Shown here in pieces: positions 16,979 through 25,787 of a DNA stretch of 64,000 nucleotides. This stretch comes from Halobaculum sp. MBLA0143. Lineage in GTDB: Archaea; Halobacteriota; Halobacteria; Halobacteriales; Haloferacaceae. The translations under genes were made by a program, and so were the position numbers. The DNA lies in the NCBI RefSeq assembly GCF_041361465.1, contig NZ_JBGKAC010000001.1:2294001-2358000 (forward strand). Reading direction: 5' to 3'. The notes under the pieces are model-generated. The model worked only from the letters and a program-made list of their open reading frames with translations. It was not told the DNA's origin and did no database searches. The first letter of the stretch is position 1, and each line of letters starts with the position of its first letter.

Positions 16979-18037
16979 GTGTCACGAGCGACGAGAGCGG
17001 TCGAACTCGGGCGGGCGGTGGTCCACGAGGCGCGGGCCGAGCAGCTGACGTTCCTCGCCGGCAGCATCGCCTACCACGCGTTCGTCTCGTTGCTGCCGCT
17101 CCTGTTGCTCGTCTTGTTCGTCCTGTCGGCGTTGGGCGGGCTCGCGCCGACGGAGGCGGTGTTCGCGCTCGTCGCCGCGGCGCTGACGGACGGCACCGCA
17201 GACGTGTTGTTGGCCGAGCTCCGGCGGGCCAGCGCCTCCCGACAGCTGTCCCTCGCGGGCGTCGCCGTGCTCGTGTGGGGGACGCTCCGGGTGTTCCGTG
17301 GGCTCGACACCGCCTTCTCGGACGTGTACGAGACGGAGTCGGCAAACGGCTTCCTGGACCAACTGCGGGACGGGCTCGTCGTCTCCGGGGCGTTCGGGCT
17401 GTCGGTGGTAGTCGCGGCGACGCTCCACGCCGCGGTGCCGGCAGACGGTGCCGGCCTCGGTCCGACGCTCGCCAACCGGCTCGTGCTCGTCGTCGGGCTG
17501 GCGGTGACGCTGTACCCGATGTACTACGTCTTCCCGGACACGGACGTGACCCCGGCGGAGGTGGTGCCGGGGACGCTGCTCGCCGCGACGGGGTTGACTG
17601 CGTTCGTCTCCCTGTTCGGACTGTACGTCCGGTGGAGCGGCGAGCAGCCCGAGGAGAGCGTGCTCGCGGCGATTCTGGTGTTCCTGACGTGGCTGTACGT
17701 CTCCGGGTTCGTGGTCTTACTGGGCGCGGTGGTCAACGCGGTGTTGTCGAACCGGAGCGCGGACGTGTCCGTACGGCCCGTGATCGGCGACGCGGCGGGC
17801 GACGACGGACCCGGCGACCGCCGTGGCGCCGCGACGGCGCCGACGGACGCCGACCTCGCGGCGCTGGAGCGGCTGCTCGCGGACGGCGTCGTCGAAGTCG
17901 GCGGCAGCGACGACGCCCTCGCGCTGCCGGCACCCTCGGCCGTCGCGGTCGAGCGCGACGGCGACGGCCCGCGCGTGACGCTGTCGTGGGACGGCGACGG
18001 CGCCACGGCCGACGGCGACCGCGGCCGAGGGGATTAG
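16979..18037 (+). CDS. YihY/BrkB-family membrane protein
   Basis: A 352-residue protein with six predicted transmembrane helices in the first 255 residues. The family signature appears at the start: LTFLAGSIAYHAFVSLLPLL. Later family stretches are WGTLRVFRGLDTAFSDVYE, LYPMYYVFPD, VVPGTLLAATG and LTWLYVSGFVVLLGAVVNAVL. The hydrophilic C-terminal extension (about 95 residues, Asp-rich) carries no known motif. The bacterial family was once thought to be RNase BN, which was wrong; the true role is unclear. The gene starts with GTG. Confidence 0.9.
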   Translation: MSRATRAVELGRAVVHEARAEQLTFLAGSIAYHAFVSLLPLLLLVLFVLSALGGLAPTEAVFALVAAALTDGTADVLLAELRRASASRQLSLAGVAVLVWGTLRVFRGLDTAFSDVYETESANGFLDQLRDGLVVSGAFGLSVVVAATLHAAVPADGAGLGPTLANRLVLVVGLAVTLYPMYYVFPDTDVTPAEVVPGTLLAATGLTAFVSLFGLYVRWSGEQPEESVLAAILVFLTWLYVSGFVVLLGAVVNAVLSNRSADVSVRPVIGDAAGDDGPGDRRGAATAPTDADLAALERLLADGVVEVGGSDDALALPAPSAVAVERDGDGPRVTLSWDGDGATADGDRGRGD

Positions 18038-18063
18038 GTCGCTGGCGTCCGGAGTCGGAGTCG

Positions 18064-18336
18064 ATGTACCGGTCACACCCAGTGCGACGGCTGTGTGAGG
18101 CGCCGACCGCCGGAGAGACGGTGACGCTCGTCGTCGGGTTCGACCCGGAGACGACGGACCGAGACACGCTGACGGCGGAACTGTCCGCGGACGCGACCGT
18201 CGTAGCGTTGCCGTACGACACTCTTCGGGTGACGGTGCCACAGCCGGCCGTCGCCGACGTGTGCGAGCTCGACGGCGTCGTCCGGGTCGAGACGGCGAAC
18301 GTGATCGACCTCGGGGACGCGGGCGAGGACGTGTAA
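18064..18336 (+). CDS. Small alpha/beta protein, possibly I9-like fold
   Basis: A 90-residue protein (MYRSHPVRRLCEAPTAG). The pattern TVTLVVGF, then TLRVTVPQPAVADVCELDGVVRVE and NVIDL, resembles the compact ferredoxin-like fold of subtilisin propeptides (inhibitor I9), but the similarity is only in strand and helix spacing. No protease gene is adjacent. Its last codons and stop are part of a 30-bp sequence present in three perfect tandem copies. Function unknown. Confidence 0.6.
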   Translation: MYRSHPVRRLCEAPTAGETVTLVVGFDPETTDRDTLTAELSADATVVALPYDTLRVTVPQPAVADVCELDGVVRVETANVIDLGDAGEDV

Positions 18337-18405
18337 CGGCCTCGGGACGCGGGCGAGGACGTGTAACGGCCTCGGGACGCGGGCGAGGACGTGTAACGGC
18401 CTCGG
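18316..18405. repeat. Three perfect 30-bp tandem copies over a stop codon
   Basis: Units 18316-18345, 18346-18375 and 18376-18405 are identical. The first includes the final codons and the TAA stop of the preceding gene; the other two repeat them as noncoding DNA. Perfect identity points to a recent expansion. Confidence 0.9.
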
Positions 18406-18509
18406 GGAATCGAAGAGAACACGCCCCCGTGCGCCGCAGGACCGAACGAACGTCCACCGAGAGGCGAGAAGCTGGACGGACGCTCGTCGCTCTAGCGTGA
18501 TCGGTAGCG

Positions 18510-18515
18510 TATTAG
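18510..18515 (+). promoter_or_regulatory. TATA box of nadE
   Basis: TATTAG is centred about 28 nt before the ATG at 18540, consistent with a leaderless transcript. Confidence 0.4.
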
Positions 18516-18539
18516 TCGTCCGGGCCCGAACAGTGTGTG

Positions 18540-19373
18540 ATGAGTGGTCAGACGGTTCTACAACGCGACGACGTACCGCTCGACCTCCGGCTGTCGGAGG
18601 CAGAGTTGGAAGCGACGCGGGAACACTTGGTCGAGTTCGTTCGAGAACAGGTGGAGACGGCGGGTGCCGACGGGGCCGTCATGGGTCTGTCCGGCGGAAT
18701 CGACTCCACGACCGTCTCGCACCTGGCCGTCGAGGCGCTGGGTGCCGAGAACGTCCACGGTCTGGTGATGCCGTCGGAGGTGAACGACGACGAGAACATG
18801 AGCGACGCCGAGCGGGTGGCGGAGCTCCTTGGAATCGACTACGACGTGGTCGAGATCGAGCCGATCGCCGAGCAGTTGTTCGACCAGCTGCCGGAGGCGG
18901 CCGACGACCAGATGGCTACGGGCAACGTCCGGGTGCGGCTCCGGGGTGTCACGAACTACTTCGTCGCCAACGCCGACGACCGGCTCGTGCTCGGCACGGG
19001 TAACCGGAGTGAGGCGCTGACGGGGTACTACACGAAGTACGGCGACCAGGCGGTCGACTGCAACCCCATCGGCAATCTGTACAAACAACAGGTCCGTCAG
19101 TTGGCCGACCACATCGGCGTCCCGACGGATCTCGTCATGAAGACCCCGTCGGCAGGCATGTGGGTCGGCCAGACGGACGAGGAGGAGCTGGGCCTGGACT
19201 ACGACACGCTGGACTCCATCCTGGCGGTCCACATCGACGGCGGGCTGTCGACGAGCGCGACGTGTGAGACGCTGGACGTGACGGAAGACCAGGTGTCGGC
19301 CGTCCGCGAACTGTACGAGTCGTCGGCACACAAGCGGGCGATGCCGCCGGCGCCGGACGCGCTCGGGCTGTAG
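18540..19373 (+). CDS. nadE: NH3-dependent NAD+ synthetase
   Basis: A 277-residue enzyme that converts deamido-NAD to NAD+ with ATP and ammonia. The ATP pyrophosphatase loop is MGLSGGIDSTTVSHLAVEALG (near residue 42-62). Substrate-binding stretches are LVLGTGNRSEALTGYYTKYGD and NPIGNLYKQQVRQLA, and the late motif KTPSAGMWVGQTDEEELG is typical. No glutaminase domain is present, so it uses ammonia. The ATG at 18540 follows a GTG at 18537; the ATG is preferred. Confidence 0.95.
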   Translation: MSGQTVLQRDDVPLDLRLSEAELEATREHLVEFVREQVETAGADGAVMGLSGGIDSTTVSHLAVEALGAENVHGLVMPSEVNDDENMSDAERVAELLGIDYDVVEIEPIAEQLFDQLPEAADDQMATGNVRVRLRGVTNYFVANADDRLVLGTGNRSEALTGYYTKYGDQAVDCNPIGNLYKQQVRQLADHIGVPTDLVMKTPSAGMWVGQTDEEELGLDYDTLDSILAVHIDGGLSTSATCETLDVTEDQVSAVRELYESSAHKRAMPPAPDALGL

Positions 19374-19380
19374 AGTAGCC

Positions 19381-20961
19381 TCAGCGAATCCAGCGAGGTA
19401 CTTTTCGCAGGAGACGGGCGACAGTGGACAGCCCGGCGGCCCACAGTCGATCCGGGACGCCCTCGGGGCCGACCGGCACCGGGCCGCCCGTGGCGACCGT
19501 CTGGGCGTCCGTGTACCGGAGCAGTCCCTCCGGGCCGTGGCGACGGCCGACGCCAGAGTCGCCGCGCCCACCCATCGGCGCGTCGACGGCCGCCCAGGCG
19601 GCGGCGTACCCCTCGTTGATCGAGACGGTGCCGGTGTCGATCCGGCGAGCGACCGCCCGGCCGCGTTCCTCGTCGCCGGTCCACACCGCGCCGTGGAGGC
19701 CGTACTCCGTGTCGTTGGCCCGCGCGACCGCCTCGTCCGTGTCCGAGACGGGGTAGAGCGCGACCACCGGCCCGAACGTCTCCGTGTCGTGTGCGGTCGC
19801 GTCCGTCGGCACGTCCGCGAGGACGGTCGGCTCGTGGAAGTACGGTCCCAGGTCCGGGCGCGGCTCCCCGCCCGTCAGAACGGTCGCCCCGCGTTCGCGG
19901 GCGTCGTCGACGTGGTCGCGGGTCTTCTCGAACTGTGCCTGCGACAGCAACGGCCCCATCTCCGCCCGCCAGTCGTAGTCGAACCCGAGTCGGATCTCCT
20001 CGACCGCCTCCACGAACGCGTCGCGGAACTCGTCGTACACGTCCTCGTGGACGAACAGCCGCTCGGTCGTGATACACAGTTGGCCGGCGTTGGCGAACGA
20101 CGACCGAACGGCCCCCTGGGCGGCTGCCTCCGGGTCGGCGTCGTCCAACACGAGCAACGGGTTCTTGCCGCCGAGCTCCATCGAGACGGGGACGAGGTTC
20201 TCGCCGGCGAGTGCGGCCACCTCCCGCCCGGCCGCGGTGCTGCCGGTGAACGAGACGTAGTCGACCCGTTCGACCAGGTTCGGCCCCACCTCCGGCCCGC
20301 GGCCGGGGACGATCTGGAACAGGTCGGCGGGCACTCCGGCCTCGACGAGCAGTTCCTTCGCCCGGGCGGCGACGTGGGTGGTCGCCTCTGCGGGCTTGCA
20401 GACGACGGCGTTGCCGGCGACCAACGCCGGGAGCGCGTCGGAGACGACCAGCGTCAGCGGGTAGTTCCAGGGGGCGATCATCCCGACGACGCCGAGGGGG
20501 TGGTGGTGGACGTCCGCCCGGGTGAGCAACGGGATCACGCCCTGGCGGCGCTCGTCGGCGAGCGTGCTCGCGGCGGTGTCGGCGTAGTAGCCGGCGGTGA
20601 CTGCCACGTCGAACACCTCCTCTGCGGCGTCCCGGCGGGACTTCCCCGTCTCGCGCTGGACGAGACTCGTCAACGACTCGCGGTCGTCGAGCACCGCGTC
20701 GGCGACCGCGTCCAAGACCGCCGTGCGGTCCTCGACCGAGCGCTCGCGCCACTCGGCGGCCGCCGCACGGCCGTCGGCGACGGCCGCCTCCACGTCCGAC
20801 TCCGTCGCCGTCGGCAACTGGGCGTACTCCGTGCCCGTCACGGGCGACTCGACGGGAATCGACGGCTCCCCGGTCGCGGTCAGCTGGTCGTGGAGCGCCG
20901 CGAGGCGGTCCTGGGACCACTCGCTGGGTGTCACGACCCTCCCGACGGCCGGGACGAACAT
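19381..20961 (-). CDS. Aldehyde dehydrogenase (succinate-semialdehyde type)
   Basis: A 526-residue NAD(P)-dependent aldehyde dehydrogenase. The cofactor region has APWNYPLTLVVSDALPALVAGN and FTGSTAAGREVA. The catalytic Glu is in SMELGGKNPLLVL and the nucleophilic Cys in NAGQLCITTERLFV. The C-terminal ETFGPVVALYPV is the usual motif. Haloarchaeal members are often named succinate-semialdehyde dehydrogenase, but the substrate is not certain. The start MFVPAVGRVVTPSEW is chosen because the upstream extension has no family match. Confidence 0.9.
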   Translation of the reverse strand: MFVPAVGRVVTPSEWSQDRLAALHDQLTATGEPSIPVESPVTGTEYAQLPTATESDVEAAVADGRAAAAEWRERSVEDRTAVLDAVADAVLDDRESLTSLVQRETGKSRRDAAEEVFDVAVTAGYYADTAASTLADERRQGVIPLLTRADVHHHPLGVVGMIAPWNYPLTLVVSDALPALVAGNAVVCKPAEATTHVAARAKELLVEAGVPADLFQIVPGRGPEVGPNLVERVDYVSFTGSTAAGREVAALAGENLVPVSMELGGKNPLLVLDDADPEAAAQGAVRSSFANAGQLCITTERLFVHEDVYDEFRDAFVEAVEEIRLGFDYDWRAEMGPLLSQAQFEKTRDHVDDARERGATVLTGGEPRPDLGPYFHEPTVLADVPTDATAHDTETFGPVVALYPVSDTDEAVARANDTEYGLHGAVWTGDEERGRAVARRIDTGTVSINEGYAAAWAAVDAPMGGRGDSGVGRRHGPEGLLRYTDAQTVATGGPVPVGPEGVPDRLWAAGLSTVARLLRKVPRWIR

Positions 20962-21135
20962 AGGAACGACGGTTCCGGTCGGAGGGTGAAAGCGGGAGCA
21001 GTACTGACTGCTCGAGCGATCGGGAGCGATACTGATCGTTCGGGAGCAGTCGTGAGCCGACACGTTCCGGCGGGTCTAGTACGATGGAGTAATAGTAGGG
21101 TTCACCACAGCGGCGCTCCCTTCCTCGACGAGACG

Positions 21136-22356
21136 ATGGATGGGCACACGCAGTCGGACGGGCCGGACGACGGGGGTGAACGGCACGACCACGGCGAGGG
21201 AGCGACGGAGGCGGCACGGCTCCGTCGGCTCCACCGCGCGACCCGCGAGATGGTGAGCCGGGAACGAGTTGACGCCATCGCCGACATTGCGACGAACGCG
21301 GCTGCGGACGTGCTCGGATTCGAGCTCAACTCGGTGCGAGAGTACGACGAGGAGACGGAACGACTCGTCCCGCTCGCGGCTGCCGACCGGACGGTCGCGG
21401 TCGCGGGCGAACGCCGGGCCTACGACCGGGGCGAGACCGTCCAGTGGGAGGCGTTCGACGCCAGGGAGGCGAGAGTGTACCAAGACGCGGGCGCCATCGA
21501 CGACGACGTCGACCGGCCGGGCGGCGGAAGTGTCTTGATCGTCCCGTTGGGCGACGACGGCGTGCTCACGCTGGGCACGTTCGAGCAGGAGGGCATCGAC
21601 GAGGCGGACGTGGAACTCGCACGGGTGTTGGCCGCAAACGTCCAGACCGCCTTCGAGCGTGCCAGACGCATCCGACTACTGAAACGGCGCGAGGACAGTC
21701 TCGCGGCCGTCGAAGAACGGTTGGACCGCTTCGCCAGTCTCGTCGCTCACGAGTTCCGGAACCCGTTGGCAATCGCCGCCGGCCACCTAGAGCTGACGGT
21801 TCCCCGCGACCCGGACGACGAGCACAGCCTGGAGGCCGCCCGCGACGCGGTCGACCGGATGGACCGGCTGACCGAGAGTATCCTCGACCTGACGAGCCAG
21901 CGCGGGCTGACGGACGGGACGGAGAAGGTGACTGTCGGCTACGTCGCGCGGTCCGTCTGGGACGACTACGCTCCCGGACCGGCCACGCTGGAGTGTGACT
22001 CGGAGCTGACGGTGACTGCCGACCGGAAACGCCTCACCACTCTGTTCGAGAACCTGTTCGACAACGCCGTCGGGGTCGGCGGGCCCTCCGTCACGGTCAC
22101 CGTTCGCGCCCGCGAGGGCGGCCCGGGGTTCGTCGTCGCCGACGACGGCCCCGGCTTCGATGCCGACGACCCGACGGAGCTGTTTCAGTACGGTGCCACG
22201 GTGGAGGCCGCGGGCACCGGCCTCGGGCTAGCGCTCGTCCGCGACATCGCCGAAGCCCACGGCTGGACCGTCGACGTGGCGTCGTCGGACGACGGGGCGA
22301 CGTTCGTGTTCTGCACCGACGGTGACGAGGATCACGCCGCCGGCACGACTCGGTGA
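21136..22356 (+). CDS. GAF-domain sensor histidine kinase
   Basis: A 406-residue cytoplasmic kinase. An acidic start of 20 residues is followed by a GAF domain (about residues 30-180, with LGFELNSVREYDEETERLVPLAAADRTV). The phosphoacceptor H-box is LVAHEFRNPLAIA near residue 205. The ATPase domain follows: N-box LFENLFDNAV, G1 DDGPGFD and G2 GTGLGLALV. No transmembrane segment is seen, so it senses a cytoplasmic signal. No receiver gene is adjacent, which is common for haloarchaeal kinases. The next gene, pheA, starts 88 nt later. Confidence 0.92.
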   Translation: MDGHTQSDGPDDGGERHDHGEGATEAARLRRLHRATREMVSRERVDAIADIATNAAADVLGFELNSVREYDEETERLVPLAAADRTVAVAGERRAYDRGETVQWEAFDAREARVYQDAGAIDDDVDRPGGGSVLIVPLGDDGVLTLGTFEQEGIDEADVELARVLAANVQTAFERARRIRLLKRREDSLAAVEERLDRFASLVAHEFRNPLAIAAGHLELTVPRDPDDEHSLEAARDAVDRMDRLTESILDLTSQRGLTDGTEKVTVGYVARSVWDDYAPGPATLECDSELTVTADRKRLTTLFENLFDNAVGVGGPSVTVTVRAREGGPGFVVADDGPGFDADDPTELFQYGATVEAAGTGLGLALVRDIAEAHGWTVDVASSDDGATFVFCTDGDEDHAAGTTR

Positions 22357-22444
22357 CGGAGAACGACACACGCCGGGCGTGTCGGCGTCGAGATCTCGCC
22401 GCCACCCCACGGATACTTGGGCCCGGGCGACGGCAACTGTGGGT

Positions 22445-23263
22445 ATGCAAGCCGTCACGCTCGGTCCAGCCGGGACGTACTCACACCGCGCCGCGGGCGC
22501 CGTCGCCGACGAGGTGGCCTTCCGGGAGTCCGTGACGGCCATCGTCGAGGCCGTCGTCGCCGGGGAGTTCGGTCGCGGGGTCGTCCCGGTGGAGAACAGC
22601 ATCGAGGGGTCGGTGACGGAGAGTCTGGACGCGCTCGCCGACGACGGTGTCGCCGTCCTCCGAGAGGTGGTGACGCCCATCCGACACGCTCTGTTGGCAC
22701 AGTCGTCGGACTTCTCGTTGGTCGCCTCACACTCGCAGGCGCTGGCGCAGTGTCGGGAGTACCTGGAACGGGAACACCCGGACTGTCGCCGCGAGGCCGT
22801 CGCCTCCACGGCCCGCGGCGTCGCCCGCGCCCGCGAGGACGACGGCGTCGCCGCGATCGGTCACCCGGCCAACGCCACGGAGGCGGAGCCGACGCTGTCC
22901 GTGCTCGCCGAGGACATCCAGGATCGGTCGTCGAACGCCACCCGCTTCCTCGTCGTCGGGCCGGAGTCGAAGCGGTCGGCCGCCGGGGGCAAGACCTCCG
23001 CCGTCGTCTACCCGGCCGCGAACTACCCCGGGCTCCTGTTGGAGCTGCTGGAGGCGTTCGCCGACCGCGACATCAACCTCACGCGGGTGGAGTCGCGCCC
23101 GAGCGGGGAACGGCTCGGCGACTACCTGTTCCACGTCGACTTCGAGGCCGGACTGTACGAGGACCGCGCGGCCGCCGCCGTCGACGCCGTCCGCGACATG
23201 GTCGCCGAGGAGGGCTGGGTCCGCGTGCTGGGGTCGTACGACACGGAACACGTGGTCGCCTGA
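22445..23263 (+). CDS. pheA: Prephenate dehydratase
   Basis: A 272-residue enzyme of phenylalanine synthesis that decarboxylates and dehydrates prephenate to phenylpyruvate. The start MQAVTLGPAGTYSHRAA is the classical family N-terminus. Catalytic-domain motifs are VVPVENSIEGSVTESLDAL and SNATRFLVVG, the Thr-Arg-Phe motif. The C-terminal ACT domain carries PGLLLELLEAF and INLTRVESRPS, with the ESRP phenylalanine-binding motif for feedback control. The length is normal for a monofunctional enzyme. Confidence 0.96.
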   Translation: MQAVTLGPAGTYSHRAAGAVADEVAFRESVTAIVEAVVAGEFGRGVVPVENSIEGSVTESLDALADDGVAVLREVVTPIRHALLAQSSDFSLVASHSQALAQCREYLEREHPDCRREAVASTARGVARAREDDGVAAIGHPANATEAEPTLSVLAEDIQDRSSNATRFLVVGPESKRSAAGGKTSAVVYPAANYPGLLLELLEAFADRDINLTRVESRPSGERLGDYLFHVDFEAGLYEDRAAAAVDAVRDMVAEEGWVRVLGSYDTEHVVA

Positions 23264-23311
23264 CGCGCCGCGGGCGCCTCCGTCGGCGGGAGCGCCACAC
23301 CCGCCGACGCC

Positions 23312-24001
23312 TCACTCGAACGTCGATCGGACGCGACGCATCGCGGCGAGCGTGCCGTCGAAGTACGACTCCGACAACACGGTGTCTGCGGCCGCGCGTG
23401 CGGTCGCGTCGCAGTTGGCGACGGCGAAGCTCCGGCCGGCGGTCTCGAAGGTGGAGGCGTCGTTCTCGCTGTCGCCGACGGCGACGAACTCGGCGGGGTC
23501 GCGGTCCAGCGCCGCCGCGACAAGTTCGAGCCCGTGCCCCTTGCTGGCGTCGGGCGCCTTCAGGTGGTAGGCGTAGCCGGTGTCCAGCAGCTCCAGGTCG
23601 AACTCGGCCGCGACCTCGCGCAGCAACGACTCGTCTGCGGTGAGTCTGGCGGCCACCTCCGTCTCCCGCCAGCGGTTGACCGTGTCGGCGTCGCCCCAGC
23701 CGAGGTCACCGCCGCGGTCGCGGAACGCGGCCGTCGCCCGTTGGACGCGGTCGGGGTCGCCGGCGTACGACACCGCCCCGCCGACGAGCGTGACGCCGCC
23801 GTTCTCGGCGATCACGCGCTCGGCCACGTCGAGGAAGCCACACAGCGCGACCGGGTACGGGAACGCCTTACCCGTGGCCAGCACGACCGGGGCGGGCCAG
23901 GCCGGCAGTTCCGCGAACGCCCGCGGGTCGATCCGCCCGGAGCCGTCCGTGAGTGTGCCGTCGATGTCGAGCGCCAGCGGCGGGAGGTCGTCTGTCGTCA
24001 C
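23312..24001 (-). CDS. Phosphoglycolate phosphatase (HAD IIB)
   Basis: A 229-residue haloacid dehalogenase-type phosphatase. Motif I is LALDIDGTLTD with both catalytic aspartates, motif II is VVLATGK, the motif III lysine is in APDASKGHGLELV, and motif IV is VAVGDSENDASTF. The cap is the type IIB used by archaeal phosphoglycolate phosphatases and sugar phosphatases. The gene lies 101 nt downstream of rps19e on the same strand and may be co-transcribed. Confidence 0.9.
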   Translation of the reverse strand: MTTDDLPPLALDIDGTLTDGSGRIDPRAFAELPAWPAPVVLATGKAFPYPVALCGFLDVAERVIAENGGVTLVGGAVSYAGDPDRVQRATAAFRDRGGDLGWGDADTVNRWRETEVAARLTADESLLREVAAEFDLELLDTGYAYHLKAPDASKGHGLELVAAALDRDPAEFVAVGDSENDASTFETAGRSFAVANCDATARAAADTVLSESYFDGTLAAMRRVRSTFE

Positions 24002-24102
24002 GTACGCTCGTGTCGGGGCGGTCGAAGTATAGTGTCGTCGGAGTCGGCCGTGTCACGACGCCGTCGCTGTGGCGGCGAGCGACACGGGAAGACACCCGAG
24101 AA

Positions 24103-24558
24103 CTAGGCGTAGCGTTCGAGCTCCGGACGGTCGAGCTCCTCCAACACGTCGCCGGCGACGTCGTCGAGGAACGACCGGCCGTCGTCGGTGACGCGGCGGC
24201 CCTCACCCTGTGCGGTCTCGACGAGCCCCTCCTCTTCCAGTTCCTGGAGGATCGTCCGGATGATGTTCCGAGAGCCGTCGACCTGGCTGGGCGGAGCGAC
24301 CCGGTAGCGGGTGGAGCCGGACTTGGCGCCGCCGTAGTCGGTCGCGAGTGTGCCGACGCCGACCGGCCCCTGGTCTGCGACCTTCCGGAGCAGCGACGCC
24401 GCCCGGACGAACCAGAAGTCCTCCTGCTGGGGGGGTAGCTCGCGGTCGACGCCGGTCGTGACGAACTCGGCCCACGCCGGTTCCTCGATTCGATCCTCGA
24501 GCCGGTCGGCGACCTCGTCCAAGAGGTCCTCCGCCGGAACGTCGTAGAGGGTGACCAT
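24103..24558 (-). CDS. rps19e: Ribosomal protein S19e
   Basis: A 151-residue small-subunit protein found in archaea and eukaryotes. Recognisable parts are MVTLYDVPAEDLLDEVADRL, EDFWFVRAASLLRKV, VGVGTLATDYGGAKSG and the C-terminal winged-helix stretch IIRTILQELEEEGLVE. The start lies 27 nt from a TATA box, implying a leaderless transcript. It is typically near thiL in haloarchaea, as here. Confidence 0.97.
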   Translation of the reverse strand: MVTLYDVPAEDLLDEVADRLEDRIEEPAWAEFVTTGVDRELPPQQEDFWFVRAASLLRKVADQGPVGVGTLATDYGGAKSGSTRYRVAPPSQVDGSRNIIRTILQELEEEGLVETAQGEGRRVTDDGRSFLDDVAGDVLEELDRPELERYA

Positions 24559-24581
24559 ACGGGCTGATTCGCAACCACTCC

Positions 24582-24588
24582 GCTTAAA
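24582..24588 (-). promoter_or_regulatory. TATA box of rps19e
   Basis: It reads TTTAAGC on the minus strand, about 27 nt before the start codon at 24558, and is identical to the box before the ABC operon. Confidence 0.55.
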
Positions 24589-24612
24589 CTCGTCGTCTCG
24601 ACCCGGAGCGGG

Positions 24613-25635
24613 CTACCCGAACACGTCGACGCCGATCCAGGAGACGACGAGCCCACCGATCAACACCGGAACGCCGAACACGGCCGCCCGGAACAGGATC
24701 ACGGCCGCCCCGACGGTCGCGCCGGGGACGGGCAACAGCACGGTCAACAACGCGATCAGGACGGTCTCGATGAAGCCGGAGCCGCCGGGGGTCGGCGTCG
24801 CCCCGGCGACGGCCCCCATCGGCACCGCGAACATGATGACGACGAAGTCGACGGGCTGGCTCAGCGCCTGGAAGGCGAGCCAGAGTCCGATCATCTGGCA
24901 GAACCACCCCAGCGTGGACGCGGACATCGCCAACGCGAGCCCCTTCGGGTCCGTCGCCACCCGTTCGATCGCGCCGAAGAAGTGTTCGATCCGCTGGGCG
25001 ACGGACTCGGGGCTGGGCTCCGACACGCCCGGCAGCCCTCGGGCGACCCGTTGGACCAGGGGCGTCAGCCGGCCGACGACGAACCCGGACAGCGACGCCC
25101 GGTAGCGCCAGGCAGTGTAGCCGCCTACCGGGACGGCGACGGCCAGGAGCACGGCGACCCCGGTGGCGAACCGGAGCTGACGCGGGAGCGTGATCCGGGT
25201 GGCGTAGTAGGCGGCCCCGAACAGCGCGAACCCGATGGACGGGAAGAAGTTGAGCGTGTCGACGCTGGCGATGGCCGCCAGACTCCGTTCGTACTCCGCG
25301 TCCGTCACCTGGGAGATCAGGAGCGCCGTCACCGGCTCCCCGCCGGCCTGGCCGAACGGCGTCACGTTGTTCGAGAACATCGCGCCGTTGAACACGAGAA
25401 ACGCGACTCGCGGGCGGATCTTCTCCCCGAGGACGGACAACACGGTCCGGAGCGCCAACCCCCAGGCGAACAGCCACACGAGGATCGCGCCGACGACGAG
25501 GGCCAGCAGTCGCGGCTCCGCGCGTAGAATGTTCTCGGACAGCTCCCCCACGTCCAGGGTGTAGACGAGCACCGCCAGGACGCCCGCAGCGGCGAGGAAC
25601 CCGACGACAGTGGCGCGGAGACGGTCGCCGTCCAT
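24613..25635 (-). CDS. Flippase-like membrane protein (LPG synthase TM family)
   Basis: A 340-residue integral membrane protein with about eight helices. Family stretches are FLVFNGAMFSNNVTPFGQAGGEPV, near residue 85, and ATPTPGGSGFIETVLIALL, near residue 285; both are typical of the lysylphosphatidylglycerol synthase transmembrane region and of flippase-like proteins. No C-terminal synthase domain is present. It probably acts in lipid or lipid-linked glycan handling. It is divergent from thiL across an intergenic tandem repeat. Confidence 0.85.
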   Translation of the reverse strand: MDGDRLRATVVGFLAAAGVLAVLVYTLDVGELSENILRAEPRLLALVVGAILVWLFAWGLALRTVLSVLGEKIRPRVAFLVFNGAMFSNNVTPFGQAGGEPVTALLISQVTDAEYERSLAAIASVDTLNFFPSIGFALFGAAYYATRITLPRQLRFATGVAVLLAVAVPVGGYTAWRYRASLSGFVVGRLTPLVQRVARGLPGVSEPSPESVAQRIEHFFGAIERVATDPKGLALAMSASTLGWFCQMIGLWLAFQALSQPVDFVVIMFAVPMGAVAGATPTPGGSGFIETVLIALLTVLLPVPGATVGAAVILFRAAVFGVPVLIGGLVVSWIGVDVFG

Positions 25636-25684
25636 GCGCTGGACGTGTGACTGGCGCGGGTATCAACCCAGCGAAACGTCGCCG

Positions 25685-25736
25685 GCGACCGATCGTGCCG
25701 TCCAGAACGGGCGACCGGTCGTGCCGTCCAGAACGG
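25685..25736. repeat. 26-bp tandem repeat between divergent genes
   Basis: Units 25685-25710 and 25711-25736 differ at one base. They lie between the flippase-like gene and thiL, close to both promoters. Confidence 0.8.
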
Positions 25737-25787
25737 GCGAGTGGAGCCGACCGGAACCCGTTTCCGCCCGGCTCCGGAACCGCGAGT

